From Qipengyuania sp. ABI-127-1 (GTDB taxonomy: Bacteria > Pseudomonadota > Alphaproteobacteria > Sphingomonadales > Sphingomonadaceae): a DNA stretch of 64,000 nucleotides. The stretch is from the NCBI GenBank assembly GCA_022953095.1, contig JALJCR010000001.1, positions 1,460,501 to 1,524,500 on the forward strand. Direction: 5' to 3'. Below, one piece after another: positions 8,835 to 21,446 of this stretch; the first letter of the stretch is position 1, and every line of letters starts with the position of its first letter. A program made the translations under genes and the position numbers. Below the pieces are notes generated by a model, which ran no database searches, was not told the origin of the DNA, and saw nothing but the letters and a program-made list of their open reading frames with translations.

Positions 8835-9902
8835 TCAATCCCACCCATCATCCCTGATCGACCGCAAGCGCGGGGTGCCCGGTGGGGCGGGCTCCTCGTT
8901 CTCCGCCTCTTCCTCGGGCGGCGGTAGCATTGCTCCGTTGAAGACCATGCCTGCGGCGTCGGCTTCCTCCTGCGTGTCGTAGAGGGGGAAGGGGGCGCCT
9001 TTGGCGGTATCGGTTTGCGCATCGTCCGACACCGGGATGCGCGCGCCGCGGCTGGTGAGGGCGGGGTTGTAGAGTTCGTGGCGGGGATCGTGCCAGGGGC
9101 TGTAATCCTCCTCGCGGTCACGGGCCACCGCCGCGTCATAGGCCTCGCGCGCGGCGAGGACTTCGGGGCTGGCGAGCTTGTCCGATTTCTCCCGCATCTT
9201 GTCGATCTTGGCGTTGATCGAGGCGATGGTGATGCTTTCCTGCCCGAGCTGCTTGGCGCCCCATTCCTTCTCCCATTCCTTGCGCCACTGCTTTTTCAGC
9301 CGCGCGAGCTCCATTTTGTCGAGCGCGTTCATGCCCTTGGGGCGGCCTTCGGCGAAGCGCTCGGGCGCGCGGTTTCGCAGCATAAACATCAGCAGGCGAT
9401 CATTGTGGACGGTGCGCGTGCCGACGAGCTTCCCGTAGGAGTAGACCGGCACCTCCACCCCGTTCAGCGCGCGGTCCATCGCGGTGTCCTCGATCCGTCG
9501 CATGCCGAGATCGACCGCGGCCTCCCACGCGGCGGCGAATTCCTCAGCGCCCGGCTGGCGGCGCAGATGGTAGGCGCCATGGGTGGAGCGGCGCACCCTG
9601 CGGCAGGCGGCGGCGACGCTGCCGGTATCGGCCAGCGCCTCGATAAAGGCACGCTGGACATGCTGCTTCCACCCATTGCTGCGGTCGACCTGCCGGGGGA
9701 CCGGGGTGAAGCTGGGGAGGGTGGAAGGGGGTGAGGTGCGCGAGTCCGTGTCTTGCGCACCCGCCTCCGCAGGCGCGATATCCTCGCTCTCACGCCCTTC
9801 GGGCGGGTGGCCTTCGGCCATCTTCGCTGTCGCTTCGATTCCGCTGCGGGCGCGCGGTCGCGCTTGCCTCCCTGCGGTCGGATGCTTTCTCTTTTCGTCC
9901 AT
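8835..9902 (-). CDS. Terminase-small-subunit-like helix-turn-helix protein
   Basis: 355 residues. The central part (about 75-185) contains WKQHVQRAFIEALADTGSV, a helix-turn-helix-like start as in phage terminase small subunits, followed by a conserved block ending in DRLLMFMLRNRAPERF. The C-terminal third is charged and proline-rich. The N-terminal 70 residues look like translated repeat DNA (APAEAGAQ is a typical read-through of intergenic repeats), so the true start may lie further in, near residue 70. No large terminase, portal or other phage gene is nearby, so it is probably a domesticated relic or a DNA-binding protein of unknown role. Confidence 0.65.
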   Translation of the reverse strand: MDEKRKHPTAGRQARPRARSGIEATAKMAEGHPPEGRESEDIAPAEAGAQDTDSRTSPPSTLPSFTPVPRQVDRSNGWKQHVQRAFIEALADTGSVAAACRRVRRSTHGAYHLRRQPGAEEFAAAWEAAVDLGMRRIEDTAMDRALNGVEVPVYSYGKLVGTRTVHNDRLLMFMLRNRAPERFAEGRPKGMNALDKMELARLKKQWRKEWEKEWGAKQLGQESITIASINAKIDKMREKSDKLASPEVLAAREAYDAAVARDREEDYSPWHDPRHELYNPALTSRGARIPVSDDAQTDTAKGAPFPLYDTQEEADAAGMVFNGAMLPPPEEEAENEEPAPPGTPRLRSIRDDGWD

Positions 9903-10030
9903 CCCCTAGCGTGGAGCAAAAAAGGCGCGAGTAGGAAAGTTTGGCGGTTGGCTTGGTCCTACGGCCCGCAGGGTCGCAAGGGCGACCGCCCGCCCGTAGC
10001 GGGTGCAGCTTGCTGCACGTCTAGCGAGGA

Positions 10031-10052
10031 CGCAGCCACGGAGGTGGCTGCG
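10031..10052. repeat. Hairpin in the proA downstream gap
   Basis: CGCAGCCAC (10031-10039) pairs perfectly with GTGGCTGCG (10044-10052) around GGAG. It lies between the stop of proA and the start of the terminase-like gene, in a gap (9903-10061) rich in short palindromes such as GGTCGCAAGGGCGACC. There is no T run on the side expected for a proA terminator, so a termination role is uncertain. Confidence 0.5.
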
Positions 10053-10061
10053 AAAAGCAAA

Positions 10062-11327
10062 CTAATCCCGCGTCTGCCCGTCGCCGTGGACGAGATATTT
10101 GAAGCTGCACAATTGTTCGAGGCCGACGGGCCCGCGGGCGTGCATCTTGCCCGTGGCGATGCCGATTTCGGCGCCCATGCCGAATTCCCCGCCATCGGCG
10201 AACTGGGTGCTGGCATTGTGCATCACGATGGCGCTGTCGATCGCGGTCATGAACCGGCGCGCGGCATCGTCGTCCTCGGTGAGGATGGCATCGGTGTGGT
10301 GGCTGGAATGTTCCTCGACCCAGGCGATGGCTTCCTCGAGCCCGCCGACCACTTTCACGCTGGCAATGGGGTCGAGATATTCGGTGTGCCAGTCCTCTTC
10401 GCTCGCGGGCTTGAGCCGGGCGTCGATCGCGACGGCATCGGTATCGCCGCGCAGTTCGCAATCGCCCGCCATGGCGTCGGCGAATTTGGGGATGAAGGCG
10501 TGGGCCACGGCGCGGTCGACCACCACGCTTTCGGTCGCCCCGCACACGCCGGTGCGGCGCAGCTTGGCATTGCGGATCACCTTGACCGCCTTGTCGAGAT
10601 CGGCGGCCGCGTGAACATAGCTGTGACAATTGCCGTCGAGGTGGAGGAGCGTGGGGACACTTGCCTGGTCGCGCACCAGTTCGACGAGGCCGCGCCCGCC
10701 GCGCGGGATGACCAGATCGACGAATTCATCGGCCTTGAGCAAGGCGGCGACGGCATCGCGGTCGGTGGTCTGGACGGTCTGCACGGCATCTTCGGGCAAC
10801 CCTGCGGCATCGAGCCCGGCGCGCATGCATTCGACGATCACGCGGGTCGAATGGCGGCTTTCGCTGCCACCGCGCAGGATCACCGCATTGCCGCTTTTCA
10901 GGCACAGTGCGCTGGCATCGGCGCCGACATTGGGGCGCGATTCGTAGATCATGCCGATCACGCCGATGGGCACGGCAACGCGCTCGATAGTCAGACCGTT
11001 GGGCCGCTCGAAACTGGCAAGCTGGCGGCCGACGGGATCGGGCAGCTCGGCGATTTCTTCCAGCGCACCCGCCATGCCCTCGATCCGGTCCTCGGTCAGG
11101 CGCAGGCGGTCGATGAAGCTTTCGGGCTTCTTCCCCTCGACACTCTCCACGTCCTGTTCATTAGCTTCGAGCAGTTCGCCGATTCGGCTGCGCAGCGCCT
11201 TGGCGGCTTCGCGCAGCGCGGTGTTCTTCGCTTCGGTACCGGCGGACAGCAGCCCGCGCGCGGCCTTGCGAGCGCGCTGGCCGAGATCGTGAATGTGAAT
11301 TTGCGGGTCGAGTGTCTGGTCGGTCAT
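10062..11327 (-). CDS. proA: Glutamate-5-semialdehyde dehydrogenase (gamma-glutamyl phosphate reductase)
   Basis: 421 residues, full length. It reduces gamma-glutamyl phosphate to glutamate-5-semialdehyde with NADPH, the second step of proline synthesis. The aldehyde-dehydrogenase-like fold is shown by [19 protein letters not shown], the IPRGGRGL segment, and the active-site cysteine in [10 protein letters not shown]. The ATG at 11327 follows an AGAGAGAA ribosome site. It lies 44 bases downstream of proC in the same direction and is probably co-transcribed with it; proB, the first-step kinase, is divergent. The grouping of all three proline genes here is compact, with the two transcription units sharing one control region. 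Confidence 0.97.
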   Translation of the reverse strand: MTDQTLDPQIHIHDLGQRARKAARGLLSAGTEAKNTALREAAKALRSRIGELLEANEQDVESVEGKKPESFIDRLRLTEDRIEGMAGALEEIAELPDPVGRQLASFERPNGLTIERVAVPIGVIGMIYESRPNVGADASALCLKSGNAVILRGGSESRHSTRVIVECMRAGLDAAGLPEDAVQTVQTTDRDAVAALLKADEFVDLVIPRGGRGLVELVRDQASVPTLLHLDGNCHSYVHAAADLDKAVKVIRNAKLRRTGVCGATESVVVDRAVAHAFIPKFADAMAGDCELRGDTDAVAIDARLKPASEEDWHTEYLDPIASVKVVGGLEEAIAWVEEHSSHHTDAILTEDDDAARRFMTAIDSAIVMHNASTQFADGGEFGMGAEIGIATGKMHARGPVGLEQLCSFKYLVHGDGQTRD

Positions 11328-11371
11328 ATTCTCTCTCGTTCTGTTCGTTCGGGGGCGGGAGGGGCGGAGTG

Positions 11372-12157
11372 TCAGCGCAGCTCGACCGCCCGGTCATAGG
11401 CTGCCTGCAACGTATCATGCAGGCGGGTAGACAGGCCACCATCGCCATTGAGCGCATTCAGCCCGGCGGCGGTCGTGCCGCCCTTGCTGGTGACCGAATT
11501 GCGCAGTTCCTCAAGGCTCGGCGCGCCCGGTTCGCTGGCCATGGCAATCGCGCCGCCGATTGTGCCGAGCACCATTGCGCGGGCCTCCTCCTCGTCGAAT
11601 CCCTGCGCCATGGCGGCCTCGGTATAGGCACGGGCGATCTCGAAGACATAGCCCGGACCCGATCCGGCCACTGCGGTCACCCGGTCGAGCTTGTCTTCGC
11701 TGTCGACGGTCACGGTCGTTCCGGCGCGCCCCATGAAGTCCTGCGCATGGGCGATATGTCCGTCACCGGCGTGGGGGCCGGCGCAGATGCCGCTGACGCC
11801 CCGCCCGATGGCGGCGGGCAGATTGGGCATGGTGCGGATGACCGGCGCATCGCCCATCAGGTGCGACAGACGGGCAGCCGAATAGCCCGCCGCGATCGAC
11901 AGGACATACCCCCCCGGCGCGAGCATGCCGGCATAATCGGCAAGGATATCGTCGATCAGTTGCGGTTTCACCGCCGCGACGATGAGATCGAATTTCCGAT
12001 CGGCGATTTCGGCGCGGTCGGCAATCAGCGCCACGTCCTCGGGGACATCGCTCCCGGCAGGATCGACGACCGTGATCGCCTCGGGACCTTGTGCCCATTG
12101 CGACAATAACGCGGAGCCCATTTTTCCGCAGCCGACAATGCAAATAGTTTTGATAAT
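11372..12157 (-). CDS. proC: Pyrroline-5-carboxylate reductase with probable ATT start
   Basis: It reduces pyrroline-5-carboxylate to proline. The C-terminal hallmark [15 protein letters not shown] and [13 protein letters not shown] are intact. The first ATG (12121) would begin after the first half of the NAD(P)-binding GxGxMG loop. The frame continues upstream without a stop, reading [17 protein letters not shown], so the real protein must start earlier. No ATG, GTG, TTG or CTG exists between this segment and the upstream stop. The ATT at 12155-12157, nine bases after a GGA, gives the family's normal N-terminus (261 residues) and is taken here as start. The alternative is a gene damaged at its start. 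Confidence 0.85.
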   Translation of the reverse strand: MIKTICIVGCGKMGSALLSQWAQGPEAITVVDPAGSDVPEDVALIADRAEIADRKFDLIVAAVKPQLIDDILADYAGMLAPGGYVLSIAAGYSAARLSHLMGDAPVIRTMPNLPAAIGRGVSGICAGPHAGDGHIAHAQDFMGRAGTTVTVDSEDKLDRVTAVAGSGPGYVFEIARAYTEAAMAQGFDEEEARAMVLGTIGGAIAMASEPGAPSLEELRNSVTSKGGTTAAGLNALNGDGGLSTRLHDTLQAAYDRAVELR

Positions 12158-12369
12158 AACTAAATTCCGTTTCCGAGCGTGTGAGCTCTTATTGGTTCTT
12201 GTCCGTATTTTAATAGAATTAAGCGATCGTTATAATACTAGCGCTTGACTATATCCATTACATGACACTTCTGTATGTATCGATATTCTTGAATTTCTGG
12301 TTGTGCAGTGCACAAGGGGTATCTACATTGCCTTCAACAAATTTCAAGGTCGGGTAACATTTGCATAGC
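12158..12369. promoter_or_regulatory. AT-rich divergent control region of proCA and proB
   Basis: This 212-base stretch is markedly AT-richer than its surroundings and must hold both proline promoters. A perfect TATAAT lies at 12231-12236, without a good -35. The clearest element is a 15-base perfect palindrome, TTGTGCAGTGCACAA (12301-12315). Its left half could serve as a -35 (TTGTGC) with TACATT at 12324-12329 after a 17-base spacer, which would place an operator over the proB promoter. The regulator is not known. Confidence 0.6.
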
Positions 12370-13539
12370 ATGACTCAAAAGCGAACTATCGTTGTCAAAA
12401 TCGGTTCGGCGCTACTCGCCAACCAGGAACTCCTCACTCCGCGTTACGGTTTCCTTCAGCGACTGCTGGAAGATATCGCCCAGCTACGCGCGGAGGGCAC
12501 GAGTGTAATTCTTTGCTCCTCCGGCTCCGTGGCTTTAGGCCTGCGCATCATCGGCGAAACGCCCCAGAGCGCCGGGGTTTCCGACAAGCAAGCTGCCGCG
12601 GCCTGCGGCATGCCGCTTCTCCTCAACGCCTATAAACAGGTGGGGCACGAATTCGGCTTCGAGATCGCTCAGGTGTTGCTGACGCTAGGCGATTTCGAGG
12701 ACCATCGCCGCTTCCTCAATACGCGCAATACGGTCCACCGCCTGCTCGAATCCAATGTCGTCCCGATCGTCAACGAGAACGATACGATCACCACCGAAGA
12801 GATTCGCGTCGGCGACAACGATCGGCTTGCGGCGAAAGTCGCCCAGATGGTCGGCGCGGACGATTTCGTCATCCTCACCGGCGTCGACGGACTCTATGAT
12901 CGTAATCCCGACGATCCCGAGGCCCGGTTTGTCCCCGAAGTCGAGGATGTCGGCCTGTATATGGATGCCACCAAGGGCAAGAGCACACTTGGCACTGGCG
13001 GAATGGAAACCAAGCTGCTGGCCGCCAATATGGCGCAGGAAGCCGGTGTCACCACCTGGATCGCGCAGGGCGAGGCCGATCGCCCGGTATCGAATGTGCT
13101 CAACGGCATGCGGCGCTCCACCAAGATCCTGCCACACCCCAATCCGTTGTCGGGGTGGGATAGCTGGATCGCCAACCGCCTGCAGATGGCCGGTAGCATC
13201 GTGATTGCCGATGCCACCGCGTCCGCGCTTGGCGGTGACCGGCCGATCCGCCGGAGCGATGTGATCTCGATGACCGGCGATTTCACCCGCGGCGACGTGC
13301 TGCATATCTACGACAGCAAGGGTATCGAGCGTGCCCGCGGGCTGAGCGACTTCACGTCCGAGGAACTGCGCGTGCTGATCGGCAATCCCGACACGCAGGC
13401 CGAACAATTGCTCGGATACCGCACCAAGGGCGAGGTCATCCGCAGCGCGAACCTCGTAATGCTCGATAACCGCCATTTGCTGTGGGATGCGCCGGACGAG
13501 ATCGCCAGCACCGAAGAGCCGCGTTCGGCGGCGGGGTGA
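12370..13539 (+). CDS. proB: Glutamate 5-kinase with C-terminal PUA domain
   Basis: 389 residues from the ATG at 12370; a TTG three codons earlier is also possible. It phosphorylates glutamate with ATP, the committed step to proline. The amino-acid kinase fold is shown by IVVKIGSALL at the N-terminus, the NENDTITTEE active-site loop and FVILTGVDGLY. The C-terminal PUA domain occupies about residues 275-370. The gene is read away from proC, out of a shared AT-rich region with a strong palindrome. In many bacteria proline feedback-inhibits this enzyme; the residues for that were not examined individually. Confidence 0.96.
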   Translation: MTQKRTIVVKIGSALLANQELLTPRYGFLQRLLEDIAQLRAEGTSVILCSSGSVALGLRIIGETPQSAGVSDKQAAAACGMPLLLNAYKQVGHEFGFEIAQVLLTLGDFEDHRRFLNTRNTVHRLLESNVVPIVNENDTITTEEIRVGDNDRLAAKVAQMVGADDFVILTGVDGLYDRNPDDPEARFVPEVEDVGLYMDATKGKSTLGTGGMETKLLAANMAQEAGVTTWIAQGEADRPVSNVLNGMRRSTKILPHPNPLSGWDSWIANRLQMAGSIVIADATASALGGDRPIRRSDVISMTGDFTRGDVLHIYDSKGIERARGLSDFTSEELRVLIGNPDTQAEQLLGYRTKGEVIRSANLVMLDNRHLLWDAPDEIASTEEPRSAAG

Positions 13540-13618
13540 GGGCGCGCCTGCGGGGCCGGGGACAGCGGCGCGAACTTCACTTGGCGTTCATCGGGACGCT
13601 GGCTATAGGCTGCTTCCC

Positions 13619-14422
13619 ATGAAGACCCAGACCCGCTCATCCACCAAGCTTTTCCTCGGCGCCGCGCTTGCGGGCGCGACGCTCCTCACCGCCGGATGCG
13701 CGGGCCGCGACAACGGCCCCCGCGATACCGCCTATGTCGCGCGCGACGTGGAAACGCTTTACGGGGAGGCCAAGCGTAGGCTCGACATGGGCCAGGCCCA
13801 GCTCGCCGCCGCGCTGTTCGACGAAGTCGAACGCCAGCACCCTTATTCGCCCTGGGCTCGCCGCGCCCAGTTGATGGGTGCCTTCAGCTATTATGTGGCG
13901 CAGGATTACAACAAGACGATTCAAGCGGCGCAGCGCTTCCTGCAAATCCACCCGGGTAACAAGGACGCGCCCTACGCCTTCTATCTGATCGCGCTCAGCT
14001 ATTACGAGCAGATCAGCGACGTACAGCGCGACCAGAAGATTACCGATCAGGCGCTAATCGCGCTCAACGAGATCAACCGCCGTTTTCCCAGCAGCGATTA
14101 CGCGGCCGACGCCCGGCTCAAGATCGACCTCGTGCGCGATCACCTGGCCGGCAAGGAAATGGAAATCGGCCGCCATTACCAGCGCTCGGGCAAATGGATC
14201 GCGGCACAGATCCGCTTTCAGAACGTGGTCGATACTTACGAGACCACCAGCCACGCGCCCGAAGCGCTCTATCGCCTGACCGAGAGCAGCCTTGCTTTGG
14301 GTGTTCCCGAAGAGGCGGTGAAATACGCGGCCGTGCTGGGGGCGAACTACCCCGGCAATGAATGGTATGAAAAGGCTTATGAGCTGGTGCAGGACCACGC
14401 CGTGGGCGTCGTTCCCGACTGA
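13619..14422 (+). CDS. bamD: Outer-membrane assembly lipoprotein BamD
   Basis: 267 residues. The N-terminus has a lipoprotein signal ending LLTAGC, with the lipidated cysteine at position 27. The rest forms TPR-like helical repeats (LDMGQAQLAAALFDEVERQHPYSPW, then FLQIHPGNKDAPYAFYLIALSYY) characteristic of BamD/ComL. It is a periplasm-facing part of the BAM machine that inserts beta-barrel proteins. The ATG at 13619 is chosen because it gives a clean signal peptide; the longer open frame upstream is spurious. recN, its usual neighbour in this group, lies downstream, but here a reverse-strand GGDEF gene separates the two. Confidence 0.95.
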   Translation: MKTQTRSSTKLFLGAALAGATLLTAGCAGRDNGPRDTAYVARDVETLYGEAKRRLDMGQAQLAAALFDEVERQHPYSPWARRAQLMGAFSYYVAQDYNKTIQAAQRFLQIHPGNKDAPYAFYLIALSYYEQISDVQRDQKITDQALIALNEINRRFPSSDYAADARLKIDLVRDHLAGKEMEIGRHYQRSGKWIAAQIRFQNVVDTYETTSHAPEALYRLTESSLALGVPEEAVKYAAVLGANYPGNEWYEKAYELVQDHAVGVVPD

Positions 14423-14431
14423 GCGCGCGTT

Positions 14432-15592
14432 TCAGGCCGTGCGTGCCCGCGGTTCGGGGGCTGTTTTGTACTCCGTCAGATCGCCATCGTTTGAAGACAT
14501 TGCCCGGTTGCGGCCTTCGTTCTTGGCCCGATAAAGGGCGCGATCCGCCTGTCCGTAGAGCACGGTCCAGTCCGCCAGTTCCGAGGCCGACCCTTCGGCC
14601 ACTCCGATACTGGCGGTAATGGTCTCCCCGTGCGGCATGTAGGCTCCGCGAATTTCGACGAGCAATTGCAGTGCGATAGCCGAATCCAGTGCTTCGGCGG
14701 GGGCCAAAAGCGCAAATTCCTCGCCGCCAAGCCGCGCGGCGCAGATCTCGCCGCGGGCATGCAAGCGCAGCAATTGAGCGAAGGCGCGCAATACGTCGTC
14801 GCCGACATCGTGACCGAACCGATCGTTGATCTCCTTGAACCGGTCGATATCGATGACCATGAGGCGCAAGGTTCGCTTGCCGTCCGCCAGCTCAAGGAAG
14901 CGTTCGATCAAGGCCCTACGGTTGGCCAACCCGGTCAGGAAATCCATGCGTGCCTGCTTCGCCGACTGATGGCGTTCCTCGACCAGGCTCAAAAGCAGCC
15001 CCTGATGACGCTTCATCATCGTGATCTGGAAAGCACCGGCGATAATCATCGAAATCGCGAGAACGAGATCCATAGTTTTGCCAGTCGTGGTGAGTGCGAT
15101 CGCGGCGGGCACCAGCGTAATGAGCAGTACGGTAGGACCAAGACCGCGCGCAGCCATCAGACAATACCCGACGGTCAATGCACCAAGCGACATGATCGCG
15201 GGATAATACACGCGTGTTTCCGCCGGGGCTGTCGCCCAGCTTCCCAGACACCAGATGCCGCCAAGCACCGAGGCCGTGAGGCTGAGCTTCCACACGAGGC
15301 TGATGACCCGTCGTGCCTCTTCACTACCCTTATCGCGGTTGGGCGGTGTGCGCAGCGCCACCAGGCCCGTGACGCAAAGCACGAAGATCAGCGCGGGAAG
15401 ACCATAGGCGATGAACGGGCCTGCTCCGGGGCTTGCTCCGTAAACGCACATTGGCAGGCTGAAAATGAATCCGGCGAGCAGGAGACGCGCCTGGCCGTGC
15501 ATATGCTGTGCGGTGAGCAGGGTGAAATCCTCCCGCAGATGCGTGGGAATTCTCGGCCCGAGGAGGCCAGTGCAAGAGCGATGCAGGTCCAC
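14432..15592 (-). CDS. Membrane-anchored diguanylate cyclase (GGDEF)
   Basis: 386 residues if started at GTG 15592; 356 from ATG 15502. The first choice includes HLREDFTLLTAQHMHGQAR, a segment I associate with this protein type. About six membrane segments fill residues 35-205. The GGDEF domain follows: DFLTGLANRRAL, FKEINDRFGHDVGDD, and the active-site GGEEF at about 289-293. It should make c-di-GMP from two GTP at the inner membrane. Its reverse-strand position between bamD and recN suggests a later insertion. The longer open frame running on to 16066 is antisense to recN and is not real. Confidence 0.88.
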   Translation of the reverse strand: MDLHRSCTGLLGPRIPTHLREDFTLLTAQHMHGQARLLLAGFIFSLPMCVYGASPGAGPFIAYGLPALIFVLCVTGLVALRTPPNRDKGSEEARRVISLVWKLSLTASVLGGIWCLGSWATAPAETRVYYPAIMSLGALTVGYCLMAARGLGPTVLLITLVPAAIALTTTGKTMDLVLAISMIIAGAFQITMMKRHQGLLLSLVEERHQSAKQARMDFLTGLANRRALIERFLELADGKRTLRLMVIDIDRFKEINDRFGHDVGDDVLRAFAQLLRLHARGEICAARLGGEEFALLAPAEALDSAIALQLLVEIRGAYMPHGETITASIGVAEGSASELADWTVLYGQADRALYRAKNEGRNRAMSSNDGDLTEYKTAPEPRARTA

Positions 15593-15734
15593 CGGGGCAC
15601 TATCCGGGCAATATGCTAATTCAGCGTTTACGCACCTGCACAAATCGACATGCAAATCGACCCACAGCCAAGCTTGTCGATTCCTGGTGATGACATGCTG
15701 ACTCGGCTTTGCGCTTTGGCTAGGAAGCGGAAGC

Positions 15735-17398
15735 ATGCTGACCCGGCTATCCATTCGTAACATCGTGCTGATCGAGGCGCTCGACCTGACTTTCGGGCGC
15801 GGTCTGGGCGTGCTGACCGGCGAAACCGGCGCGGGCAAGTCGATCCTGCTCGACGCGCTCGGTCTGGTGCTGGGCAACCGCGCCGATAGCGGGCTGGTGC
15901 GTGGCGACGAGGACAAGGCCAGTGTGACCGCAGCGTTCGAGTTCGCCCAATTGCCCGCCGATCTGGCCGATCTGCTCGACGATGCCGATATCGCAATCGA
16001 GGAGGGCGAGCCGCTGATCGTGCGGCGGCAATTGAAGGCCGATGGCAAGAGCAAGGCTTTCGTCAACGACCAGTCGGTCAGCGTCGGCCTGCTGCGTGAA
16101 ATGGCGGGCTATCTCGTCGAACTGCATGGCCAGCACGACGATCGCGGGCTGGTCAATCCGCGCGGCCACCGCGCGCTGCTCGATCGGTTCGCCGGGGCCG
16201 ACACGGCCCGGCTGGCGACGGCATGGGCTACCTGGCGCAAGGCCGAGGATGCGCTGGCCGAAGCGCGCGAGGCGGTGGAGACGGCCAAGGCCGATCAGGA
16301 CCTGCTGCTCGCGCATCTGTCCGAACTGACCGCGCTCGAACCCAAGGCCGGCGAAGAAGCGCGGCTCGCCGAAACCAGGGCGGATATGCAGAAGGGCGAA
16401 AAGCTCTCCGGCGATCTCGAAGAGCTGCGCCATTTGTGGGAAGGTTCGGAATCGCCGCTCGCGGCTTTGCGGGTTGCGGCGCGGCGGCTTGACCGGATCG
16501 CGCCCGAACACCCGCTGCTCGCCGAAGCGCTCGCCAGCCTCGACCGGGCGGTGATCGAGGCGGGCGAGGCGGAAGACCGGCTTGCATCGGCGGCTGAGGC
16601 GCTGGTCCATGATCCGGCCGCGCTGGAAGCAGCCGAAACGCGGCTGTTCGAATTGCGCGCGCTGGCCCGCAAGCACCGCTGCGAAGTCGACGAATTGCCG
16701 CGCAAGATGCGCGAAATGCGCACGGCGCTCGAAAGCATCGAGGGGGGTGAGGCGCAGCTCGATGCGCTCGAGGCGGCGGCGAAGGATGCCGGCAAACGCT
16801 ATCGCGCCGAGGCCGAGGCGCTGCATGGCGCGCGCGTGGCGGCGGCGCTGCGGCTCGACGAGGCGGTCGCGCGCGAACTTGCCCCGCTCAAGCTCGATGC
16901 CGCGCGATTCCGCACGGCGGTCACCCGGCTGCCCGAAGACAAATGGGGCGCGCAGGGGATGGACGGCGTCGAATTCCTCATCGCGACCAATCCGGGCGCC
17001 GCTTTCGCGCCGCTCGCCAAGATTGCGAGCGGGGGCGAATTGTCGCGCTTCATCCTCGCGCTGAAGGTCGCGCTGGCCGAACAGGGCGGGGCGGCGACGG
17101 TAATCTTCGACGAGATCGATCGCGGGGTCGGCGGCGCGGTGGCCAGCGCGATCGGCGAGCGGCTCGCACGGCTGTCGGCCGACGGGCAATTGCTCGCCGT
17201 CACCCACAGCCCCCAGGTCGCCGCGCGCGGGCGCACGCATTACATGATCGCCAAGTCGAGCGACGGGACGGTGACCAAGACCAGCGTCGCGCTGCTCGAC
17301 GAGGCAGGACGTCAGGAAGAGATCGCACGGATGCTGAGCGGCGCCGAGGTCACGCCCGAAGCGCGCGCGCAGGCCGACCGGCTGCTGGAGGGGGTGTG

Positions 17399-17399
<1 letters not shown>
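15735..17399 (+). CDS. recN: DNA repair protein RecN
   Basis: 554 residues. The SMC-like ATPase has Walker A GETGAGKS (29-36), a long central coiled-coil region (about 150-370) and the C-terminal signature KIASGGELSRFILALK followed by the Walker B region VIFDEIDRGVGG. RecN helps hold and pair broken DNA ends in recombinational repair. MLTRLSIRNIVLIE is the family N-terminus. Its stop overlaps the ATG of the DUF559 nuclease cassette (TGATG), and ligA follows that cassette with the same overlap pattern, so recN and ligA were probably adjacent before the cassette came in. Confidence 0.97.
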
Positions 17400-20621
<3,222 letters not shown>

Positions 20622-20632
20622 ATTGCCCGATC

Positions 20633-21304
20633 CTAGTCGTTCGGCATGATGTGGATTTCGCGCACGCTGGCAGTGTCGGGCTGCTCCAGCGCGAAGACCA
20701 CTGCATTGGCGACATCTTCGGGCTGAATCTTCTCGGGCTTGGGCTCGTCGAAAAAGGGTGTGTCGACCATGCCCGGTGTGATGACCGTACAGCGGCCGCC
20801 CCATTCGCGCATCTCTTCGGCCAGATTGCCGGCAAAGCCCTGCACGAACCATTTGGTCGCGCCATAGACCGATCCCTTGAGGTGATCGCGACCGGCTTTC
20901 GAGCCGGTGACGACGAAATGCCCCTTGGTCTTGCGGAGGTGAGGCAGCGTGGCGTGCGCGGTGGTCAGCACGGCGAGCACGTTGAGATGGATCATGTCGT
21001 GCCACTCCTCCGGGTCGCCCTTCTCGATGCCCGGACTGGATACGCCCGTACCCGCATTGGCATAAACCGCATCGAGCCCGCCAAAATGGCTCACCGCCTG
21101 TTCGACCGCCTTGTTTAGCTGTTCGCGATCGGTGATGTCGCACGGCAGGGCCAGCGCGGTGTCGCCGATCTCTTCGGCCAGGCGTTCGAGTGCGTCCTGC
21201 GAGCGCGCGAGCAAGGCGACATTCCATCCGGCATGGGCGGCCGCGCGGGCCGTGGCCGCGCCAATACCGGTGGACGCGCCGGTTATGAGTAGCGTCTTGG
21301 TCAT
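20633..21304 (-). CDS. Short-chain dehydrogenase/reductase (SDR)
   Basis: 223 residues from the ATG at 21304, which has a GGAG ribosome site; the longer frame upstream is rejected. Classical SDR pattern: nucleotide-binding TGASTGIGAAT, YANAGTG, and the catalytic YGATK (YxxxK) motif preceded by a serine in VVTGSKAG. The substrate is unknown. It converges on the CinA-like gene with an 11-base gap and is divergent from the FAD oxidase at 21447, so those two may share a control region. Confidence 0.92.
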   Translation of the reverse strand: MTKTLLITGASTGIGAATARAAAHAGWNVALLARSQDALERLAEEIGDTALALPCDITDREQLNKAVEQAVSHFGGLDAVYANAGTGVSSPGIEKGDPEEWHDMIHLNVLAVLTTAHATLPHLRKTKGHFVVTGSKAGRDHLKGSVYGATKWFVQGFAGNLAEEMREWGGRCTVITPGMVDTPFFDEPKPEKIQPEDVANAVVFALEQPDTASVREIHIMPND

Positions 21305-21446
21305 AAGGTCTCCGGAAGAATTACTTTCCATCACAGTGTTCCGGCGCGGTAATCGTTCCGGCCCCCCTTGCCATGTCGTTCCTGTCCTCGCCAATGCGTG
21401 CAGGGCGGGTTATGGAGGGAAGACAGGGGCTTGGCAGGGGGGTGCC

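Noticed and set aside
9753..11399. 548-residue plus-strand frame opposite proA
   Set aside because: Runs antisense through proA and across repeat DNA; no recognised protein.
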